Program-made: the position numbers and the translations under genes
The notes under the pieces: generated by a model
What the model saw: the letters and a program-made list of their open reading frames with translations, nothing else
The model's database searches: none
What the model was told of the DNA's origin: nothing
DNA from: Leuconostoc pseudomesenteroides KCTC 3652
GTDB taxonomy: Bacteria; Bacillota; Bacilli; Lactobacillales; Lactobacillaceae
Reading direction: 5' to 3'
Length of the DNA: 64,000 nucleotides
Assembly (NCBI RefSeq): GCF_014634745.1
Contig: NZ_BMBP01000002.1
Location: 186,001-250,000, forward strand
Part shown: positions 56,671 to 64,000 of the stretch, one piece after another
How positions within the stretch are numbered: position 1 is the first letter of the stretch
Layout of the letters: each line of letters starts with the position of its first letter

Positions 56671-57882
56671 CTAAACGTGCCACTCGGCAACTAACTTGTC
56701 ACTATCGTATTCAAGTGCATATAGTTCTTTCTTAGATAACGTCCATCCGTTCATGATTTCGTATTTGTCGTTGGGCTTGACTGTTCCAAGTTGTCGGCTA
56801 ATCACGCCACCCTCATCAACTGTCTTCTCGTTATGAAAGTGACCTTTATGGATTTCACGACTGTGAGATAGTGACCAGACACCACCAAACTCATTTGCAA
56901 ATAGCATAGGCAAATTCTTAGGTGCTAAGTCACCGTGAGCTAACATGATGCCCACGTTATCCAGTAAATAAGCATCACGGAATTTAATGTTATTCTTGAT
57001 AACGACTTGTGGGTACTTGGCTTTCAAATACTCCATGAACATATACTCTAAATTAGCACTATGATTTCCCGCCATTTGTTTTATGTGAAGTGTTGTGCTA
57101 TTTTTCAATGAAGCAGTGACCAAAACGTCAAAGAACTGTTTAGCGTCCTCAACGGCTTTTACCATATTAACTTCATCAAGTAGCGTGCCTTTTAAAGTCT
57201 GTGATGACCACATCTGACTAGAATGGAATAGATCACCTAGCTGCTCAATCACAATCGTTTTGTAGCCCTTATTGATAAGCTCTAACAGCCTATCTAAGTG
57301 TCCTTTAACATCAAGCATAGTAGTTATACCAAAATGTAAGTCAGGAAGCGGTACAACCAAATTGTGTGTGTCTCGTGCTACCTGCTTGACTGTGTATGGC
57401 CTAATGTCTGCTTTGAACAGATTAGCAATATCCTGTGGTGTTAATTCATCATCTGACTTTGGCTTAACATTAACCTTTAACTGGAAGTTCCACTTTGGCC
57501 CATTATCCGTTGGTGTCGTCCATTGATTTGGAATTGCTGACACGATACGCCAGTCGTTGACATCAAGATTAAGATACTCAAGAATATCCTCTGGTGTCTT
57601 TTGTGTCTGCTCATTCAGTAGTAGATACTTAGCTGTAATTTTAATATCATCAACCTTACCGTCACTACCATAACTATATTTAGGCTCAATACTAAAATGG
57701 TCGTTTTCACTATTGTGGTTTTGTGGCGCTTTTACACTTGCGTATCGTTGAACGGAACGTTTCGCATAATACACACCTGTTTCATCATAAAGTTTTTCAA
57801 TTATACTTCTTGAATCAAGTCCTTGCTCACTCAATTCTTGAACACGCTTCTTTAATTCATCAGTCCATTTTGTGTAGCCCAT
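56671..57882 (-). CDS. Phage metallophosphoesterase with N-terminal helix-turn-helix
   Basis: 403-aa protein. The first ~55 residues (TKWTDELKKRVQELSEQGLD, SRSIIEKLYDETGVYY) look like a resolvase-type helix-turn-helix. After a linker comes a calcineurin-like domain with all metal motifs: PLPDLHFGI, EQLGDLFH, MAGNHSAN, MLAHGDL and HKGHFHNEK. Such proteins occur in the packaging/late-early junction of lactobacillus phages; whether it acts on DNA ends or nucleotides is unknown. GGAAG precedes ATG 57882, which overlaps the previous stop (TAATG). Confidence 0.8.
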   Translation of the reverse strand: MGYTKWTDELKKRVQELSEQGLDSRSIIEKLYDETGVYYAKRSVQRYASVKAPQNHNSENDHFSIEPKYSYGSDGKVDDIKITAKYLLLNEQTQKTPEDILEYLNLDVNDWRIVSAIPNQWTTPTDNGPKWNFQLKVNVKPKSDDELTPQDIANLFKADIRPYTVKQVARDTHNLVVPLPDLHFGITTMLDVKGHLDRLLELINKGYKTIVIEQLGDLFHSSQMWSSQTLKGTLLDEVNMVKAVEDAKQFFDVLVTASLKNSTTLHIKQMAGNHSANLEYMFMEYLKAKYPQVVIKNNIKFRDAYLLDNVGIMLAHGDLAPKNLPMLFANEFGGVWSLSHSREIHKGHFHNEKTVDEGGVISRQLGTVKPNDKYEIMNGWTLSKKELYALEYDSDKLVAEWHV

Positions 57883-58052
57883 TATCGCCACTTCCTATCA
57901 TCATAAAAGGCATCTTTGCGCTTGTCTGTATTCGACTTGCGTTTAGATGCCTTGTTGTGTTTCTTATTATATTTTTGTTGCCTGTCTAACCTGCGGTAGA
58001 TGTTTAATTCATCATCACTGGCGACAAGTCCATAATCGCGATCTATTTTCAT
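57882..58052 (-). CDS. Small basic phage protein, 56 aa
   Basis: Starts MKIDRDYGLVASDDELNIYR and continues with a strongly basic Lys/Arg/Asn tail (QQKYNKKHNKASKRKSNTDK), probably disordered and nucleic-acid binding. GGTGA lies 4 nt before ATG 58052, overlapping the methylase end by 4 nt. No family recognised. Confidence 0.55.
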   Translation of the reverse strand: MKIDRDYGLVASDDELNIYRRLDRQQKYNKKHNKASKRKSNTDKRKDAFYDDRKWR

Positions 58053-59071
58053 GATTTCACCATAAACAACTTTTCGCATCTAGAACCATATCCACCTTTT
58101 TGAAAAGTGCTCCTTGCGGTTTTAAATTCGTAAACACATTCAAATCTATCGTCTGAAACTTCATAACTTGATAACAATACGATGTTGTTTTTTGACATCT
58201 CAACAGCCCAATCGTAGAAATCTCGATAATCAATTTGTGCTTTGTATGAACCGTTTTCTGTATTTTCATAGGGTGGATCTAAATATAAAATACTATCTCT
58301 GATGTTTGAGAAAAAGTGATAGTCTTTGCTTGATGTTTTCGGATAACCGTTTAATTTTTGAACATTTGCAACAGACGTCAGACTATTAATTTGCTGAATG
58401 GGGTGAATTATTTTTCTACCTGTCCTGTTGTTTATACACTTTCTAAAAACTTCTTCGTTGTTAAATACTTTGTCAATATATGTTTTTGTTTTTGAATAGT
58501 TTGAAAAATTGTCATTTAACGCTTGAATATTTTCTAATTGTTGTATCCTATCGTTTTTATCTATTTTTTTATATGCAGATTTTTGGTACGTTGTGGTATT
58601 CTTATAACTGAATAACACATCTTCTCTTTCTAAAATCTCAACGGCTACCTTATACTTTATATCGCTTAGCTTTTTACCGTATAAATAGTCTTTTCGATTA
58701 TTGCCAAAACTATTGACTAACAACTTCAATTCGTCATCAACCGTTTTAATTTCTTTTTCTCTAATCGTAAAGAACTCATCACGACTAACAATTAACGTTT
58801 TAATCCATTCTCTGTCTTGATGCAAAACACGGTTAAACATATCCGTAATTGTTTTATCTAAGTCATTATAAACAACATCGATGCCGTTAATCATCAATTC
58901 AGCAGTGATTGCACCGCCACCTCCGAAGACATCGTAAACCGTCTTATCTGTTCCAAAATTCTGCTTGATTATTTCTACAATCTTTTTGCTAATTTTCTTC
59001 TTACTTCCAACATAAGGAAGTCCAACAGCTTTTCCCTTGCGTATTTTCTTTTCATCAAGTGTTAAATTCAT
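58049..59071 (-). CDS. DNA adenine methylase, D12 class
   Basis: 340-aa orphan methyltransferase. SAM motif YDVFGGGGAITAEL (near 48), GLPYVGSKKKISKKIVEI at the N-terminus and the catalytic DPPYENT (near 248) define a D12/Dam-like N6-adenine enzyme. The middle 120 residues are a divergent target-recognition part rich in Lys, Asn and Tyr. No restriction gene is nearby, so it likely protects phage DNA. GGAG is 6 nt before ATG 59071. Target sequence unknown. Confidence 0.87.
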   Translation of the reverse strand: MNLTLDEKKIRKGKAVGLPYVGSKKKISKKIVEIIKQNFGTDKTVYDVFGGGGAITAELMINGIDVVYNDLDKTITDMFNRVLHQDREWIKTLIVSRDEFFTIREKEIKTVDDELKLLVNSFGNNRKDYLYGKKLSDIKYKVAVEILEREDVLFSYKNTTTYQKSAYKKIDKNDRIQQLENIQALNDNFSNYSKTKTYIDKVFNNEEVFRKCINNRTGRKIIHPIQQINSLTSVANVQKLNGYPKTSSKDYHFFSNIRDSILYLDPPYENTENGSYKAQIDYRDFYDWAVEMSKNNIVLLSSYEVSDDRFECVYEFKTARSTFQKGGYGSRCEKLFMVKS

Positions 59072-59083
59072 AATCTTCTCCAA

Positions 59084-59427
59084 TAAAAAAGCACCCGTTA
59101 AGGTGCAACTATCAGCTATTAAGGATTACTTAATAACTCAAATATATACGACCGTTCGGTGTAACGGTCTTGGCTAGTCATTTGGAACTAATCTATAAGT
59201 ACAGCTTATATTTAACGACTAATGACTAACCATACATTTGCTTTTAATGGATAAGCAATAACCAGATTGTCAGGCGTCACAATCGAGACATACGCTAGTT
59301 TTGATCGGATATCTAGCAACCGCTTATTAAGGCAAGTTCCCGCACCGGTGCACTGGCCTGTCCGTCGTAACGTAGTAATCAATCGCTAAATAAATTACAG
59401 AACTTCGCCTCGTCTTAATTATCTGAT
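59084..59427 (-). ncRNA. Candidate structured phage RNA, about 340 nt
   Basis: The 420-bp gap between the ArpU-type regulator and the methylase has no gene on either strand but behaves like a transcription unit. An extended -10 (TGC-TATATT, 59434-59442) starts it, and an intrinsic terminator (GCACC/GGTGC, 59091-59106, then T6) ends it. The interior is packed with stems: GACCGTT/AACGGTC (59150-59169), TAGTCATT/AATGACTA (59175-59182 with 59221-59228) around TATAAG/CTTATA (59194-59210), TTGCTT/AAGCAA (59238-59258) and GCTAG/CTAGC (59294-59317). GC content is also raised near 59335-59375. Family unknown. Confidence 0.6.
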
Positions 59428-59433
59428 GATACA

Positions 59434-59442
59434 AATATAGCA
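59434..59442 (-). promoter_or_regulatory. Extended -10 promoter upstream of the structured RNA
   Basis: TGC followed by TATATT on the minus strand. No -35 match lies 16-18 bp upstream, which suits a promoter needing an activator, and the ArpU-type gene just upstream is the natural candidate. Confidence 0.5.
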
Positions 59443-59491
59443 CCGTTTTCTTGCATAAAAAGTCAGAAAACAGCTTGCAATATACATCTGA

Positions 59492-59884
59492 CTACAATAC
59501 AGCACCAAGAATATGTTTAACCTCTGAACGCCATGCCTTAGCTGTACTTTCAGATATGTGAAACTGCTGTGCTACCTTTACCCACGTGACAGTCTTGCTT
59601 GCATAATAATACGCAACTACTTTCTGCTTGTCAGGCTCAAACGTGGCTATCCAACGCTCAACATCTTCCTTTTGCTTTTTGAGACTGTTAAGGTATCTAT
59701 CCTCATCAAGTCGTATCACCATGTCATCAACTGGACGTGTGTGTTTATTTTGCGCACGACCGCCACCGATATTCTCATCAACTTCTTGGCTGTCATACCG
59801 TATCGTTTCTTCACGCTGTTTAATTCTTAATTCGAGACGACCAGAGAAGTAGTCTCTCAAAATGCTATCAACTCTATCCGCCAT
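59492..59884 (-). CDS. ArpU/RinA-like late transcription regulator
   Basis: 130-aa protein. The C-terminal region WVKVAQQFHISESTAKAWRS is a sigma-70 region-4-like helix-turn-helix, and the preceding FEPDKQKVVAYYYASKTVTW fits the ArpU family. N-terminal residues are charged and helical. Such regulators switch on late genes; its position just before the late cluster supports that. Confidence 0.78.
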   Translation of the reverse strand: MADRVDSILRDYFSGRLELRIKQREETIRYDSQEVDENIGGGRAQNKHTRPVDDMVIRLDEDRYLNSLKKQKEDVERWIATFEPDKQKVVAYYYASKTVTWVKVAQQFHISESTAKAWRSEVKHILGAVL

Positions 59885-59894
59885 GTCTCCCTTT

Positions 59895-60080
59895 CTACTT
59901 CACCGGTATTGCCCTTCCAAATTTAAACAGCTTCAACTGTTGTTTCGTCTTTTTACTCAATTTATTCATGACCGCTTGTGCGTCAATCTGATTGCCATAA
60001 GTAGCACCCGATGTTTCCCATTCGTCATTATCTGTTTTACGAAAACCAACGATGTACACTTGCTTTTCTATTACTTTCAT
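59895..60080 (-). CDS. Small phage protein, 61 aa
   Basis: Starts MKVIEKQVYIVGFRKTDNDE, beta-strand rich, then a Lys/Gln-rich helix. It overlaps the upstream 44-aa gene by 4 nt (ATGA) and precedes the late regulator by 11 bp. No function recognised. Confidence 0.6.
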   Translation of the reverse strand: MKVIEKQVYIVGFRKTDNDEWETSGATYGNQIDAQAVMNKLSKKTKQQLKLFKFGRAIPVK

Positions 60081-60211
60081 TTATCCGCCACGCTTTGCTT
60101 GTCATTATTTTCACACCCTTCATTATCATCTGCATAAAACACATGTACGATTTTGTTCCCTATTGACGCATGCTCCACGTAACCATGCCCACCATTTTCA
60201 TCTTCTGTCAT
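60077..60211 (-). CDS. Small acidic phage protein, 44 aa
   Basis: Frame MTEDENGGHGYVEHASIGNK, IVHVFYADDNEGCENNDKQS, VADK. GGAGG lies 6 nt before the ATG. Both ends overlap neighbours by 4 nt, which supports translation. Acidic and without known motifs. Confidence 0.55.
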   Translation of the reverse strand: MTEDENGGHGYVEHASIGNKIVHVFYADDNEGCENNDKQSVADK

Positions 60212-60318
60212 TTCCGACCTCCATAATATTTCATTACAATATGCACCACTGCGACCATTGCTGACAATAACATGCCAGACTCAATCGCATGCTTTAAGTT
60301 GTGTCCTATTTCAATCAT
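60208..60318 (-). CDS. Very small phage protein, 36 aa
   Basis: Frame MIEIGHNLKHAIESGMLLSA, MVAVVHIVMKYYGGRK with one amphipathic/hydrophobic helix (residues 13-30). Its start overlaps the end of the membrane protein at 60315 by 4 nt and its stop overlaps the next ATG. Support is positional only. Confidence 0.45.
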   Translation of the reverse strand: MIEIGHNLKHAIESGMLLSAMVAVVHIVMKYYGGRK

Positions 60319-60497
60319 TTGAATACCTCATAAATTGCCCAAGTAACTAGCAAAATCACTATCATTGCACCTAACAAAGCTGTTGAAATTGTCGCTAATA
60401 GGTTAGTCAACGGATTACTAGACATTAGGCCAGAAACGATAATGAAAATTACCAATGCTATGACCGCTGTAATAATGCTCCATGCCAATATTTCCAT
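60315..60497 (-). CDS. Small phage membrane protein, 60 aa
   Basis: Starts MEILAWSIITAVIALVIFII and has two membrane helices (residues 3-23 and 33-55) joined by a short polar loop (SGLMSSNPLTN). GGAGG is 7 nt before ATG 60497. It overlaps the upstream stop by one base. Function unknown. Confidence 0.6.
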   Translation of the reverse strand: MEILAWSIITAVIALVIFIIVSGLMSSNPLTNLLATISTALLGAMIVILLVTWAIYEVFK

Positions 60498-61042
60498 CAC
60501 TCTCCCTCCACTGGTAACTTCACCGCTTCTGTTAGCGGGTTGGTCCATTTCTCAGCCTCTTCTTTGGTATCAAATTGTGTGGCGTATTCTTTGTTATAGT
60601 TGTAAGTCAGCTCCCCATCATCAGTGCAATAAAGCATATTACCACCTGTGTTTGGTAGTATTCTTCTCACAAACCACTTCATATCAGGAACAATATCAAT
60701 CGTTTCTTCTGGGTTTTCTGGGTTGTAATCAGACCATAATTTTGCAAAAACAACTTCATTTTTAATGTTTAATTCGTCTTTACCTTTATAAATTTTCATA
60801 AAGATGTTGTGATATTTTTCAACCTCTTCGTCATCATCTAGTAAAGCCATTGCTGATGAGAATAAAGTATTACATTCGTATAATTCATGCCAATCATCAA
60901 ATTCCGCCTGTGTCATCTTCACGCGTGGACGTAACTGTTCCGCTGTATACACAGGCGTATACTCATCGTTTGGCGTCCCTTTTCTAAGCACGCTATATGC
61001 TTTACCATCTTTAATTTGTACATACGCTACTGGTTCAGTCAT
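60497..61042 (-). CDS. Phage protein, DUF1642-like, 181 aa
   Basis: MTEPVAYVQIKDGKAYSVLR, KMTQAEFDDWHELYECNTLF and the C-terminal YATQFDTKEEAEKWTNPLTE match the DUF1642-type phage proteins that contain F-x-T-x-x-EAE-x-W near the end. No membrane segments. CGGAGGAG precedes ATG 61042. Role unknown; common in early regions of lactic phages. Confidence 0.7.
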   Translation of the reverse strand: MTEPVAYVQIKDGKAYSVLRKGTPNDEYTPVYTAEQLRPRVKMTQAEFDDWHELYECNTLFSSAMALLDDDEEVEKYHNIFMKIYKGKDELNIKNEVVFAKLWSDYNPENPEETIDIVPDMKWFVRRILPNTGGNMLYCTDDGELTYNYNKEYATQFDTKEEAEKWTNPLTEAVKLPVEGE

Positions 61043-61389
61043 CACTTATCTCCTCCGTGTAAAAACTCATGAATATCATTGCCGATGTCATCAGGACTGA
61101 TACGGTCGGTGTCGTCGCTCCATTCCGCAATGTACTTATCAGCTGGCAACACTCTGATGTGTCTGTCTGACGTGTGGACTTCATAAGTACCAAGTGCTGG
61201 AATTGAATCGCCACTTACTCCAAAATACGGAATATTTTTAATTTCAGTTACTGTGGTATCTAAAGAATTTCCGGCAGCATCTAGGAATGTTGTACCAACG
61301 TAAATTTCGTATGGAGCATTAAACTTTTCACCATTACCTCGAGCATACGATGCCCCCAATCCCACGCTCTGTAAGCTAACTATTTTCAT
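61042..61389 (-). CDS. Phage protein, 115 aa, unknown
   Basis: Starts MKIVSLQSVGLGASYARGNG, a beta-rich soluble protein (PYEIYVGTTFLDAAGNSLDT) with an acidic helical end. The start is uncertain: AGAAAG precedes ATG 61389, and the frame is open upstream to 61413. It ends in an ATGA overlap with the DUF1642-like gene. Confidence 0.6.
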   Translation of the reverse strand: MKIVSLQSVGLGASYARGNGEKFNAPYEIYVGTTFLDAAGNSLDTTVTEIKNIPYFGVSGDSIPALGTYEVHTSDRHIRVLPADKYIAEWSDDTDRISPDDIGNDIHEFLHGGDK

Positions 61390-61402
61390 CTCATCACACT
61401 TT

Positions 61403-61669
61403 CTAAATCTCAACCATCTTGCCGTGATTACCTAACACGAAGAATCTACCAACGTTTTCACGGTACAGATAACTGATTCGTTTAATAATCGTGTCACGTA
61501 GTCGCTGACGATACTGTGGGTTGTCGTATTTTGGATCGTAGCGCTTAACCCAATCAGTATCAGCTAGTTCTTCCAACTTGTACGAGAACGCATTATTTTG
61601 TTCTTGCGTAATGTTGTTCAGGAAGAAATACTCATTTTTAATTTGAACGATATATCCTGATTTACTCAT
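61403..61669 (-). CDS. Phage protein, 88 aa, unknown
   Basis: MSKSGYIVQIKNEYFFLNNI, then a charged helical part (WVKRYDPKYDNPQYRQRLRD). It overlaps the RusA gene by 8 nt. No family recognised. Confidence 0.6.
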   Translation of the reverse strand: MSKSGYIVQIKNEYFFLNNITQEQNNAFSYKLEELADTDWVKRYDPKYDNPQYRQRLRDTIIKRISYLYRENVGRFFVLGNHGKMVEI

Positions 61670-62105
61670 TGTTCATTTCCTCAATTTCAATTCTTAGATA
61701 CGGCTTAGGCGTGAATATCTTTCTCGCTCTGCCGTCCACAATAAATCTGTCATCAGCTATAATTAGCTTGTTCAACCTATCTTGCGTTGACTTGGTCAAG
61801 TTGTCCCAATCGCCTTTGTTTTGCTCTGTTGGGTAAATCTCATTGTTCAAAGCACGTTGTACCTTTTTCTTGCTCCATGATTTAGTTGGTGCAAATCCAA
61901 AGATGTAGTCCACCTTGATTGGCACTTCACCGTACTTTTCAAACGCCTTATTCTTGATAATTTCAGCACGTAGTCGATACTCAAGCTCTTGGATATAAGC
62001 TTTTTCTCTAGCACCCTTGTAAACCTTGCCACTCTTATTAAAGTTTGACTGGTTATGTGGCGCCGGGTCTCCCGACAATTCACTTTCAAAAATAAATTTA
62101 GTCAC
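61662..62105 (-). CDS. RusA family Holliday junction resolvase
   Basis: 147-aa nuclease. It has the RusA signature KGDWDNLTKSTQDRLNKLII with ADDRFIVDGRARKIF, in which two Asp bind the metals. It resolves branched DNA before packaging. An N-terminal DPAPHNQSNFNK and helix AYIQELEYRLRAEIIK fit the family. Confidence 0.9.
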   Translation of the reverse strand: MTKFIFESELSGDPAPHNQSNFNKSGKVYKGAREKAYIQELEYRLRAEIIKNKAFEKYGEVPIKVDYIFGFAPTKSWSKKKVQRALNNEIYPTEQNKGDWDNLTKSTQDRLNKLIIADDRFIVDGRARKIFTPKPYLRIEIEEMNNE

Positions 62106-62113
62106 TCGGTTAT

Positions 62114-62410
62114 CTACCTTCCTAAATTCACTCGTGCACGTTCAACCAGCGCCGCTCGTTCTTCATCAGAATATTCACGACGTTTAGAGATTGTAATATA
62201 TCCATCTCTATCAAACCTAACCGCAAATTGATTAGCGTCTACGTTAAGACCTGTATAGCCACCAGTGTCTAGTTCGTCATGTACCAACTTCAAATCAAAA
62301 TCTTTAGCGTATTTTCTCAATCGGTATTTCTCGTTACTAACTGACGTGTCGATATGAATAATCGAATTATCAGAATCACGATAGATTGTCGTTTCGTATG
62401 CTTCACTCAT
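62114..62410 (-). CDS. Phage protein, 98 aa, unknown
   Basis: MSEAYETTIYRDSDNSIIHI, LRKYAKDFDLKLVHDELDTG, ISKRREYSDEERAALVERAR. Mixed alpha/beta with a basic C-terminus. Start supported by AAAGGAT. It lies 8 bp upstream of the RusA gene, so operon function in DNA metabolism is possible. Confidence 0.6.
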   Translation of the reverse strand: MSEAYETTIYRDSDNSIIHIDTSVSNEKYRLRKYAKDFDLKLVHDELDTGGYTGLNVDANQFAVRFDRDGYITISKRREYSDEERAALVERARVNLGR

Positions 62411-62535
62411 TTGTTATCCTTTCGAATATCTTTTATTGTTTTGTGAGCACTGTATTTGCCTTGCTCGTAAATTTATCACGTTGTTTTAAATTGCTTTTCG
62501 CATAATTACACCAAAACTGTTTTTAAACGCTTAAA

Positions 62536-63237
62536 TCACTTTATATTCAGTCCGTGTGCCAAAGCTATTTTTTCGTCAATCTTGATGCCGTTAATCTTGA
62601 AACGCTGCATGAACGTTTCAATGCCAAGTGAGTGAGCCAGATTGTGGTGTTCCCTACATAGTTGCACCGCTCTGTGTCCCAAATGATTGGTATGCTGGCG
62701 GTTCATTCCTGACCCAACTGTATCTAAATGATGTAGGTCGCTTGGCTTCTTGCCACAAACAACACATATCTTTTCCATGAGACACCTGTACTCCCACCGT
62801 GCAATTTCTTGCGGTTCTAATTCGTTCAGCGGCTTCACACTCAAACTAATGTCATGTATCGCTGCATAATCTAGCAACATGTTGATGAACTGGTTTGTAT
62901 CAGTCTTGTTTCCTTTAGCGTCACTCAAACTAAATTCACCAAAATCTAAACCGTTGTAGTATTCGTACGCTGCGTAGAAATGTTGTTTGACAGTCTCTTT
63001 TTCCTCAATCCAGTAGCCGCCTTTTTGTGACGAATAGATATCGTTCAACAACGCAAAAGCGAAACTACGTTGTTTTGGTGACAGTCCGTTTTCATCACTC
63101 GCTATCAATGACACCACCTGTTGCTGTCCGCTGGCGTGATACTTCTCTAGCGTGTGAATATCATCAGTGCTCAACTGCAACGTGATTAGACCTTTGTTTG
63201 GGTCAACCTTATTCAGTTTTGCAAATAGCTCTGTCAA
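62536..63237 (-). CDS. Putative HNHc nuclease (phage recombination/replication region)
   Basis: 233-aa protein. The N-terminal half resembles the phage ORF family with GLSPKQRSFAFALLNDIYSS. The C-terminal half has a zinc-HNH: CVVCGKKPSDLHHLDTVGSG and HRAVQLCREHHNLAHSLG. It fits the HNHc_6 type seen next to phage single-strand annealing genes. It may replace a resolvase or act in recombination. Confidence 0.82.
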   Translation of the reverse strand: MTELFAKLNKVDPNKGLITLQLSTDDIHTLEKYHASGQQQVVSLIASDENGLSPKQRSFAFALLNDIYSSQKGGYWIEEKETVKQHFYAAYEYYNGLDFGEFSLSDAKGNKTDTNQFINMLLDYAAIHDISLSVKPLNELEPQEIARWEYRCLMEKICVVCGKKPSDLHHLDTVGSGMNRQHTNHLGHRAVQLCREHHNLAHSLGIETFMQRFKINGIKIDEKIALAHGLNIK

Positions 63238-63530
63238 TCATCAATTACCCCATTGTCAATTCTATTTTTGAGTATCTTAAGCGCATGTTCGTGAAATGGT
63301 AATTCACTTTCATAAAATCTCAAAACATTTTTTGCATTGACATAAATAGTTTGAATGCTTTTATGGTATCCATCTCTATCCCAACCACTTGTCATCATGA
63401 TCTCAACCTGTTGATATTTATCATCAGAAATAATCTTTTTAATATCTTCAATTGACGAAATCATATTATTATTTTGTCGTTTCAGCTCGCGATATTTACC
63501 AATCAAATCCCGATATTCATTAGCTTTCAT
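63234..63530 (-). CDS. Phage protein, 98 aa, unknown
   Basis: MKANEYRDLIGKYRELKRQN, a helical, strongly charged protein (SIEDIKKIISDDKYQQVEIM). AGGA is 9 nt upstream of ATG 63530. Both ends overlap neighbours by 4 nt (ATGA type). No function recognised. Confidence 0.6.
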   Translation of the reverse strand: MKANEYRDLIGKYRELKRQNNNMISSIEDIKKIISDDKYQQVEIMMTSGWDRDGYHKSIQTIYVNAKNVLRFYESELPFHEHALKILKNRIDNGVIDD

Positions 63531-63793
63531 TTTGTTGCTTCCTTTCTCATCTCTTGCAATACCGCAATCGCTTCGGGTGCGCTCTGCCAAACTTCTAAAA
63601 CTGATACGTAATTAGCACTGGCGCATTTAACCATTTTTGTGAGCGATCCATTTTCTTTTAAGCGTCTACCTAGTTCTTCAAAATTAACCGCTGGGAATGA
63701 TTGACTGTTGCTAGATGTCGGTATTCCCATTGCCTTTAATCTGATTGCTAGGAGTACAAAATCTAAAGGTCCTTTGCCGCGTCCGTCAGCCAT
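63527..63793 (-). CDS. Phage protein, 88 aa, unknown
   Basis: MADGRGKGPLDFVLLAIRLK, FEELGRRLKENGSLTKMVKC, LEVWQSAPEAIAVLQEMRKE. All helical. GGGAG is at proper distance from the ATG, which lies within the end of the DnaD-like gene. Unknown role next to a replication protein. Confidence 0.55.
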   Translation of the reverse strand: MADGRGKGPLDFVLLAIRLKAMGIPTSSNSQSFPAVNFEELGRRLKENGSLTKMVKCASANYVSVLEVWQSAPEAIAVLQEMRKEATK

Positions 63794-64000
63794 TCTGGTA
63801 ACTCCCTTTCTGGCTCCTCAACTGGTTCTGAAACACTCGCTAACTGTGGCTCAACAATATTTCTTCTACCGCCATACCTTGAAGCCTTTTGAGATTTATT
63901 TTTTAATTCATCTGCTTCAACCGCTTTCAGAGTGAACAGTTTTTTGTTGTACCATTTTTTAGTGATAGCCAATACATAGTTAAAGTTATTAGCACTATTA
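63763..64000 (-). CDS. DnaD-domain replication protein, 3' end only
   Basis: The frame is open to the window edge: NSANNFNYVLAITKKWYNKK, LFTLKAVEADELKNKSQKAS and a Glu/Pro-rich tail ending WLTDAAKDL. The start matches the end of DnaD-like helicase-loader domains (N-Y-x-x-A-I-x-x-x-W-x-x-K), followed by the usual disordered tail. The gene probably starts several hundred bases beyond the edge. Confidence 0.65.
   Translation of the reverse strand, partial: NSANNFNYVLAITKKWYNKKLFTLKAVEADELKNKSQKASRYGGRRNIVEPQLASVSEPVEEPERELPEWLTDAAKDL

Noticed and set aside
59221-59340. Possible tRNA or tmRNA inside the structured gap
   Set aside because: No acceptor, anticodon and T-arm set could be assembled on either strand.

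Overview
The window looks like a low-GC lactic acid bacterium, most likely Leuconostoc or a close relative. The grounds are a maltodextrin ABC cluster with three GH13 enzymes, a four-subunit pyruvate dehydrogenase operon headed by a lipoate ligase, a MurE without the DNPR motif of diaminopimelate enzymes, CcpA-type cre sites and the ribosomal protein families. The genus is an inference from gene content, not from a database match.

Positions 1-32.9 kb are host chromosome. A maltodextrin locus comes first: malE and malF read left, malK and three GH13 glucosidases read right, and three cre sites lie between them. It is followed by a minus-strand housekeeping block: pdhD-pdhC-pdhB-pdhA-lplA, murE, dus, a HAM1 nucleotide pyrophosphatase, folC, a frameshifted MFS transporter, a phosphodiesterase and a hydroxyacid dehydrogenase. 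After ilvE (plus strand) come yutD, two metallophosphoesterases, an M24 peptidase, rpmA-rplU with a probable L21 leader, and a TetR regulator. The host part ends at a tRNA-Arg(UCU) gene at 32824-32897.

From the tRNA to the window end is one end of a temperate siphovirus prophage, every gene on the minus strand. From right to left (transcription order) it holds the end of a DnaD-like replication protein, small early genes, an HNHc nuclease and RusA resolvase. Next come an ArpU-type late regulator, a structured ~340-nt transcript, a DNA adenine methylase, HNH-TerS-TerL packaging, portal-protease-capsid and connectors. The tail genes, holin and GH25 lysin follow. The integrase should lie past the right edge. 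The head and tail genes show two likely recoding sites: a -1 shift in the tail chaperone and a +1 shift that would add a HeH domain to the capsid.

The most unusual part is the lysogenic-conversion end (33.0-35.4 kb), between the lysis genes and the tRNA. A two-gene cassette with its own promoter and terminator is followed by a gene-free stretch of about 900 bp. That stretch holds eight tandem, independently promoted and terminated small RNA units (about 50-97 nt each). In most units the -35 box of the next promoter is built into the U-tract of the preceding terminator. The series ends in a ninth promoter of the same type carrying a LexA/SOS box and driving a YolD-like gene. I know of no described family that matches this tandem small-RNA array; it is the main candidate for a new system here.
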